DNA of 64,000 nt. Source: Citreicoccus inhibens. GTDB lineage: Bacteria > Myxococcota > Myxococcia > Myxococcales > Myxococcaceae. Of this stretch, positions 58,879 to 64,000 are shown piece by piece. The translations under genes were made by a program, and so were the position numbers. The notes below the pieces were generated by a model that saw nothing but the letters and a program-made list of their open reading frames with translations, ran no database searches and was not told where the DNA came from. Location of the stretch: NCBI RefSeq assembly GCF_019039035.1, contig NZ_JAHNZT010000030.1, positions 1 to 64,000 of the forward strand, in the 5' to 3' direction. The stretch's first letter is position 1. Each line of letters starts with the position of its first letter.

Positions 58879-60711
58879 CTACGGCGCCACGTAGCCCGCC
58901 TGCGCCGCCGAGGTGGCCCACTGCGGCGTGCGCGTGTTGATGAGGCGGTGTTGCAACACCAGACTCCCGCTCGTCGCGTCCGCGTCACCCAACAGCACCA
59001 CGAAGCTGGGCGCCACGGGCCGCACGCCCGTGGCGTACCGCTCGAACGGCGTCGTGCCAGCCGCGGACTTGATGCCGAAGTAGGAGAACGGCGCTCCGGC
59101 GGAGGGAGTCACCACGGGGGGCTCGAACGTCGCGCCCGCCGCGGGCCCCACCACCGAGGCATACGCCGCGCCCGAGAGCACGGGCGTGAAGGCCCCCCGA
59201 GCCACACCATCCGGTGCGAGCGCGCAGTAACCGAAGTCGAGCGGCTCCGGCACGGTGGGCGAGGCGTTGACGAAGCGCACGAGCGGGCGCGCCAGTGGCT
59301 CGGGCTCGAAGGCCTCTGGGATGAGCGTGAGCCGAGGGCTCGCCTCCTGGCGTCCGCTCACCACGGCCAGATAGCGACGGCCCGCCTCCAGTGGGCCCGT
59401 CTGCGTCTCGGGCACCACCGCCGTGCCTCCACCCGAGAGCACGATGGAGAGCGCCAGCCCCGTGGACGTGGCGGGCAACTCGGCGACCTTGGGGAGTTGG
59501 CCGTAGCGGAAGTCATTGACCACCACCGCGCCCGAGCGCAGCGCGGACAATCGAGGCGCCGCCGAGCCCGTGGCGGGCAACACCGCGTTGAAGAAGTACA
59601 CGAGCGGATCCCGCTTCACGCGCACGAAGCCGTCCTCGCCCGCGCGAATCCAGAGCAGCGAAGGCGCACCCTCATCCGCGAGCGACCGCGCGACGTTGCC
59701 GGTGAGCACCGCGAAGTAGGTCGCCCCCGCGACGAGCATCCCGTCCCGCAGCGTGAAGAACAGCTTGCCGCTCTGAGAGGGAACGAACGTCGGGTCGCCC
59801 GACACCGCGAGCCGCGTGAGCGCCGCGGGCAGCGACTTGCCCTCGGGCGTCGAGTCCACGCCATACGGGCTCGTGGTCGCGTACACGGTGGCGCCCAGCT
59901 CATCGGTGAAGTTGCGGCTGTCGGAGTCCACGGGCCCGGCCACGAGGTCCGCGGACACGAAGCGGACGCGCACGCGGCCCGCGTCGACCGCGCCAAACGC
60001 CTCGGACAACGCCAGCGCCCGAGGACGATCCGACGCATCCGGAGCCCCCGCCGGCAGCAGCCCCGCGCCCACCAGCGTCAGGTGCTGCCCCGCATGCAGC
60101 TCCACGGTGGTCGTCGTCAGCGGCTCGGCGCTCGCGACGGAATCCGCGTCCCGCAACGTGAAGCGCACCGGCCCGCCCGCCGCCGGTATCTCCACCGAGG
60201 CATACGCGGTCACCGCCGCGTCTCCCGGCTTCACCGCCGAGAACACCTTCACGTCATTCGCATAGACATCCACGCGGAACGGCTCCCACCCCGCGTTGTC
60301 CGCCGTGCCGCTGCGCAGCCCCGAGAACGCATGCACGAAGCGGACGAGCGCGCGGGCCGAAGGCACTCCTCCTCCGCAGCCTCCATCCGCGCCCGGCGTG
60401 CCTCCATCCACGCAGGTGCCCGCATCGCCCGCGCCCGCGTCGACGCCGCCCGCATCGGGGGTGCTCGCGTCGACGCCACCCGCGTCGGGCGTGCCCGCGT
60501 CTCCCTGCCCCGCATCCACCGGCGCGGGTGGCCTCGGAACAGGGACCGCCGCGCACTTCTCTTCACGGCAGACCCACACCTGCCCCTCGGGAGCAGGGCC
60601 CTGGTCGCGGCAGTCAAAGGCATCTCGACACTCCACGCCGCTGCACCCAGCCCACCAGGCCACGCAGAGCGCGACGACCCAGGCACTGCCCTGAAACGTT
60701 TGTCTCTTCAC
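58879..60711 (-). CDS. Lipoprotein with DUF4397-type domains and DAG repeats
   Basis: The 610-residue product has a lipoprotein-like signal (VALCVAWWAGC), a Cys-rich start (CRDAFDCRDQG, CREEKC) and a low-complexity linker of repeated D-A-G units (GDAGTPDAGGVDASTPDAGG). Beta-rich domains of the DUF4397 type follow: RVRFVSADLV, FVNASPTVPEPLDF and repeats with RF(V/H)(N/A)A motifs. It is predicted surface-anchored. Such proteins are abundant in myxobacteria and lack assigned function. It is downstream of and in the same direction as the cytochrome gene, separated by a hairpin. Confidence 0.78.
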   Translation of the reverse strand: MKRQTFQGSAWVVALCVAWWAGCSGVECRDAFDCRDQGPAPEGQVWVCREEKCAAVPVPRPPAPVDAGQGDAGTPDAGGVDASTPDAGGVDAGAGDAGTCVDGGTPGADGGCGGGVPSARALVRFVHAFSGLRSGTADNAGWEPFRVDVYANDVKVFSAVKPGDAAVTAYASVEIPAAGGPVRFTLRDADSVASAEPLTTTTVELHAGQHLTLVGAGLLPAGAPDASDRPRALALSEAFGAVDAGRVRVRFVSADLVAGPVDSDSRNFTDELGATVYATTSPYGVDSTPEGKSLPAALTRLAVSGDPTFVPSQSGKLFFTLRDGMLVAGATYFAVLTGNVARSLADEGAPSLLWIRAGEDGFVRVKRDPLVYFFNAVLPATGSAAPRLSALRSGAVVVNDFRYGQLPKVAELPATSTGLALSIVLSGGGTAVVPETQTGPLEAGRRYLAVVSGRQEASPRLTLIPEAFEPEPLARPLVRFVNASPTVPEPLDFGYCALAPDGVARGAFTPVLSGAAYASVVGPAAGATFEPPVVTPSAGAPFSYFGIKSAAGTTPFERYATGVRPVAPSFVVLLGDADATSGSLVLQHRLINTRTPQWATSAAQAGYVAP

Positions 60712-60752
60712 GCGATGCTCCCGTTCCGCGAGGGGTGAAGGGACGGGCCGCG

Positions 60753-60771
60753 CGGGGCGGACCGCGCCCCG
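60753..60771 (-). terminator. Hairpin after the tetrahaem cytochrome gene
   Basis: CGGGGCG-GACCG-CGCCCCG, a perfect 7-bp stem, starts 5 bp past the stop of the cytochrome gene (minus strand). Confidence 0.5.
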
Positions 60772-60775
60772 GGGT

Positions 60776-63484
60776 TCAGCGTTTCTCGCACTCGGTGCGC
60801 AGGGGATAGAAGCGCTCCTGGACCAGCACGTCGCGGAAGTCGCGCACGTAGAAGTAGGCCATCACGCCCGCGTTGAACTGGGCATGGCGCAGCCACTCCG
60901 CGACCGCGTCCGGGTCCGCCCCCGTGCGAATGACCTCCGTCAGCGGGTTGTCCACCGTGCAGATGGCTTCCCACATCCGCGCTCCGCCCACGGCTTTCAC
61001 GTTGCCACTGTGCGGCTCCAGCGAGCCCGAGCCGAACTTCCCGGCGCGGACCAGGTCGCACGCACCGCGCGCCGCGCCCAGCATGTTGGCGCCCCAGCGC
61101 GCCCAGTCCTTGAGGTCTGGAGAGAAGTCGATGTCCACCTCGCCGTACTTCACCCAGGCCTGCATGAACTCCTCGGTGAACTTCACGCTCGTCCCGCCCG
61201 AGGCCATCCACACCAGGTAGCGCGCGGCGCCGTCCGCGCCATACGCGGACTCGAACAGCGCGCGGTTGGGCGCGCCCTCCGGCGTGCTCCCGAACAAGCC
61301 ATGCGTCAGGTCCGCCACGCGCGCGCCATTGAACGCCACCAGCGTCTTGGCGGCACCGCTCTGCCCGTTCGCCGCGCGGCCGTGGCAGTTGGCGCAGACA
61401 CCTTGAAACACCGTGGCGCCCGGCGTGGAGAAGTAGAGATAGCCCCACGGCAGCCGTGGGTTGCCCAGCCGATCCAACATCCACGGCTCCACCACCCGGG
61501 GCGCGGGCGCGCTGGCGTCGAAGGAGCACTCGTCCTTGGGCACCCAGAAGTTGGTGGCGAAGGGCGCCCGGGCCAGCGCCTCATGCGCGGGCGTGATGCG
61601 GTAGCCCGTCAGGTAGGTGTTCTCGGGCAGGGCCATCAAGGACCGCCACGCGGTGTTGCGCGGCTCGTAGGGGACCTTGTCGGTGAAGTCCTCGCCCACC
61701 CAACGCACGTCCGCGGGAGGTACGCAGTCCTCGCGCACGGCGGCGTCCGCCTGTCGCAGCCGCTCCTGCTTCGCGGCGGCGCGCTGCTCGGCCGTGAGCC
61801 CCTGGTCACGCGTCTTCCAATCCAACGTGGCCAACCAACGCGCGACCCGAGAGGCCGCGCGACAGTCCTGGCCCGGGACGTTGGCGGGCATGTGGATGAG
61901 GCGCTCGTTGGTGGGACGCGCCACGCGTTGGTAGAGCGCGCTGGCGGGCTCGGGGCTCTTCAGCTCCGTGACGAAGTTCTCCACCTCCTGCGCGTAGAAG
62001 CGCAGCCCGTTGGTCTCCTTCACGAACGGGTCCCACGTGTAGAGGCTGCCGCCCGCGGAGAAGTCGAGCGCCTGGAGCGCGGGGTTGCTCTGCACCGCGA
62101 AGCCGCTCGGGTTGTGGCACTGCGAGCAGTTGGGCACCAGATAGGCCTGGAGCGCGAGTTCCTCCGGCGTGCGCGCGGCCTTGCCCTCGCGCGAGGTGAG
62201 CGTCTCCAGTCGCGGCAGCTCCGCCGCCGAGCGCAGGCCGGTGAGGACACCCAGCCGGATGAGGCGGTCCACCTGCGAGCGCTCGTCCTCCTGAAGCACC
62301 GCGTCCGCATCCAGACCACCCTCTCCGGGCGCGCGGCGGTTCATCTGCAATGGGGTGAAGCCCAGGACGAAGTTGTGCGCCTCGGCGCCCATGTGACAGT
62401 TCACGCAGCGGTGGCGCCCGGGCACCGCGTAGTTGCGCGTGGCGTCCGCTGAGCGCTCATCCGTGCGGTACACGATGACGCGATCCGAGAACGGCGAGCC
62501 GTCGCGGTAGCGCAGGTCGTGCAACTCCGCGACCGTCTCATCCGCGTTCCAGAGATAGGTGCCGAAGAGGGCGTCCTGCCAGCGCGCGCGCGTGACGATG
62601 AGGCGCGTCTCGATGCGGCGGTAGCGCGTCTGTCCATCCGCGCCCACCACGGCCTTGAAGAACGTCTTGTAGAAGCGCGTGTTGGGCGGGACCTTGAACG
62701 AGCGCGAGGCCGCGTCGTACGCAATGGACTGTCCCGCGGGCACGTGGACCAGCCGCAGCTTCTTCGCGTCGTCAGAGAACAGCGCGTAGGTGGGCGCGAA
62801 GGCAAACGTCCCGTGGCGCGCCAGCCGCGCGGTGTTGAGCGTGGCGACCTCCGAGTCCGTCTCGGACAGGAAGCGCGGCAGCTGCGCCAGCGAGGCGAAG
62901 TACGCGTCCTTGTCCGGGTCTTCCCCCCGGAGCGAGTCCTCGGGGATGCAGTGCCCCAGGTCCGTCATCCCGTCCGCGACATACGCGGTGACCGCCGTGC
63001 GCGGGCCATCTCCCGGCGCGTCCTTCACCTCGAACGTGCCCTGCGGCGCGCCCTGCTCCAGCCACGCCAGGAGCACCCGCCCCACCTCCACCGCCTGACG
63101 TTGGGTGTCCGCGCTCGCGCCCGGCGGCATCGCGCCCTGGAGGATGCGCTCCGCCATGCGATGCCCTTGCGCACCCAGGCTGTCGCGCGTGTCCTCGAAG
63201 GAGAAGTTGCCCACCGCCTTGGGGGCCCGGTGACACTCGGCACACAGCGCATCCACCCGCGCCGTGAGCCCGGTGAAGGACTCCTGGGTCCCCGAGGGGA
63301 GCGCCTCGCCCTGGCGCAGCGGAATCCGCTCCCCGGAGCGGGAGGAGGCGCAATGCGCCGCGTCTGGGTCCACGCCCGGAGGCATCTCCACGGGAGGCGC
63401 GGGGCGCGGGTCGGACGAGCACCCGAGCCCCAGCAGGAGCAGCATCCACCCGATGCGAGCGCGACGGTTCCACCGCTTCGCCAT
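60776..63484 (-). CDS. Tetrahaem c-type cytochrome lipoprotein, SO2930-like central part
   Basis: The 902-residue product starts at ATG 63484 behind GGGGAGGAG, with a lipoprotein-like signal (IGWMLLLLGLGCSSD; the -3 residue is Gly, so lipidation is not certain). Four haem motifs are spread along it: CAECH (81), CVNCH (360), CSQCH (453) and CANCH (697). The central part (about 225-480: YALFSDDAKKLRLVHVPAGQS, RRIETRLIVTRARWQDALFGTYLWN, GRHRCVNCHMGAEAH) matches SO2930-type di-haem cytochromes (TIGR03806). The C-terminal part is a further cytochrome-like domain. It is probably exported and surface- or periplasm-facing, possibly passing electrons to an acceptor outside the cell. Confidence 0.82.
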   Translation of the reverse strand: MAKRWNRRARIGWMLLLLGLGCSSDPRPAPPVEMPPGVDPDAAHCASSRSGERIPLRQGEALPSGTQESFTGLTARVDALCAECHRAPKAVGNFSFEDTRDSLGAQGHRMAERILQGAMPPGASADTQRQAVEVGRVLLAWLEQGAPQGTFEVKDAPGDGPRTAVTAYVADGMTDLGHCIPEDSLRGEDPDKDAYFASLAQLPRFLSETDSEVATLNTARLARHGTFAFAPTYALFSDDAKKLRLVHVPAGQSIAYDAASRSFKVPPNTRFYKTFFKAVVGADGQTRYRRIETRLIVTRARWQDALFGTYLWNADETVAELHDLRYRDGSPFSDRVIVYRTDERSADATRNYAVPGRHRCVNCHMGAEAHNFVLGFTPLQMNRRAPGEGGLDADAVLQEDERSQVDRLIRLGVLTGLRSAAELPRLETLTSREGKAARTPEELALQAYLVPNCSQCHNPSGFAVQSNPALQALDFSAGGSLYTWDPFVKETNGLRFYAQEVENFVTELKSPEPASALYQRVARPTNERLIHMPANVPGQDCRAASRVARWLATLDWKTRDQGLTAEQRAAAKQERLRQADAAVREDCVPPADVRWVGEDFTDKVPYEPRNTAWRSLMALPENTYLTGYRITPAHEALARAPFATNFWVPKDECSFDASAPAPRVVEPWMLDRLGNPRLPWGYLYFSTPGATVFQGVCANCHGRAANGQSGAAKTLVAFNGARVADLTHGLFGSTPEGAPNRALFESAYGADGAARYLVWMASGGTSVKFTEEFMQAWVKYGEVDIDFSPDLKDWARWGANMLGAARGACDLVRAGKFGSGSLEPHSGNVKAVGGARMWEAICTVDNPLTEVIRTGADPDAVAEWLRHAQFNAGVMAYFYVRDFRDVLVQERFYPLRTECEKR

Positions 63485-63593
63485 GACAGACTCCTCCCCA
63501 TGTCTGGTGTTGCGCCGCGCCCGCATAGCAAAGACTCATCAACCCCAGGCAAAGACAATCACACCGTGACGCAATCTTTGGCGTGCCTTGACC

Positions 63594-63985
63594 TCACCGT
63601 GACGGCACCGGAGGCGCGCGCACCTTGCCCAGCCTGTCGCCCGCGAACTCGGTGAACCACAGGTGGGCGTCCAGGCAGAACGGCCCGGGCGGGGCGAAGA
63701 CGATGCCGGCCGGAACGCTGTCCAGTGCGGGGAGGGCGAACTCGGTGATGACGCCGTCCCGGGTGATGCGCGCCACCTGATTGGACAGACGCTCCACGAA
63801 CCACAGGTTGCCATCCGGCCCGAGCGAGAGCGCGAGAGGACCGCCGCCCGGCGTGGGCACGGCGCACTCGGTGACGCCCCCCCTCACGCGCGATGCGGCC
63901 CACCTTCATCGGGGGACGGGGGTCTGCGCGTGCGTGGGCGCGCCGGTGAGGAAGGCAGCGGCGAGGAGCGGCGAGCGAGAGACAT
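63594..63985 (-). pseudogene. Decayed Vgb/NHL beta-propeller gene, frameshifted
   Basis: On the minus strand a signal peptide (LLAAAFLTGAPTHAQT), a blade start MKVGRIAREGG and propeller blades (GVTECAVP ... GPDGNLWFVERLSNQVARITRDGVITEFALP) fit together as a virginiamycin-B-lyase-like propeller. They lie in different frames, and the ATG at 63985 is in a third. A G7 homopolymer near 63880 and C-runs near 63920 are the likely slip sites. Only about two blades remain of the usual seven. This is a remnant, or sequence errors at homopolymers. The intact blade alignment favours real but degraded homology. Confidence 0.7.
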
Positions 63986-64000
63986 GGCGGTGCTCTCCAG

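Overview
The window is high-GC, densely packed chromosomal DNA that reads as a myxobacterium (Myxococcota, probably the Myxococcaceae/Archangiaceae group). I infer this from the very high third-position GC, two Hanks-type Ser/Thr kinases with long low-complexity tails, many PAS/GAF/CHASE3 histidine kinases and single-domain response regulators, proline- and alanine-rich lipoproteins, and many secreted proteins without recognisable family. No species is assigned. I see no rRNA, tRNA, CRISPR array, insertion sequence or prophage.

Layout. Positions 1-9.6 kb: tail of a Pro-rich protein, a membrane-anchored unknown, a Ser/Thr kinase, a small RuvC-fold protein, a divergent GT51-like membrane protein, a flavodoxin-reductase-like protein, a WD40 lipoprotein with a dead retropepsin-like insert, and an LpoA-like lipoprotein. 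9.7-13.3 kb: dnaJ with an elaborate inverted-repeat leader, a small PD-(D/E)xK-like protein and an MsbA-type ABC exporter. 13.5-19 kb: small membrane, cytosolic and outer-membrane beta-barrel proteins without firm function. 19.2-23.2 kb: a four-gene operon of TadE/TadG-like pseudopilins. 23.3-28.9 kb: a RapA-like SNF2 ATPase divergent from a CHASE3-PAS-GAF histidine kinase. 29.2-31 kb: a surface multihaem cytochrome lipoprotein.

31-35.6 kb is a FIST-protein / hybrid-kinase / receiver operon. 35.8-39.8 kb is a tightly coupled three-gene operon: a tryptophan-dioxygenase-family haem protein with an extra His-rich tail built of 57-bp tandem repeats, a kynureninase-like PLP enzyme and an O-methyltransferase. 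A perfect 15-bp palindrome stands upstream and a terminator hairpin follows. This looks like a small tryptophan-derived metabolite pathway and is my first candidate for an undescribed system. 40-46 kb holds a hydrolase-like protein with a changed nucleophile elbow, a histidine kinase lacking its phospho-acceptor His, receivers, a UbiB-family kinase and a Ser/Thr kinase fused to PilZ, degenerate J and TPR-like modules.

46.7-50.6 kb: an orphan B12-binding radical SAM enzyme, then an aldehyde dehydrogenase/DUF779 pair. 50.6-58.8 kb: a large PAS/GAF kinase, a LysM/peptidoglycan-binding protein next to a PtuB-like HNH nuclease with a large helical extension (second candidate system: an effector module or a defence nuclease), a receiver, an AtoE-type transporter and a secreted protein. 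58.9-64 kb: a DUF4397 lipoprotein, a tetrahaem cytochrome lipoprotein and a decayed Vgb/NHL propeller gene.

The main themes are two-component and Ser/Thr signalling, where several proteins have lost catalytic residues, and export of lipoproteins and cytochromes to the envelope. Convergent gene pairs often end in a hairpin that contains one or both stop codons.
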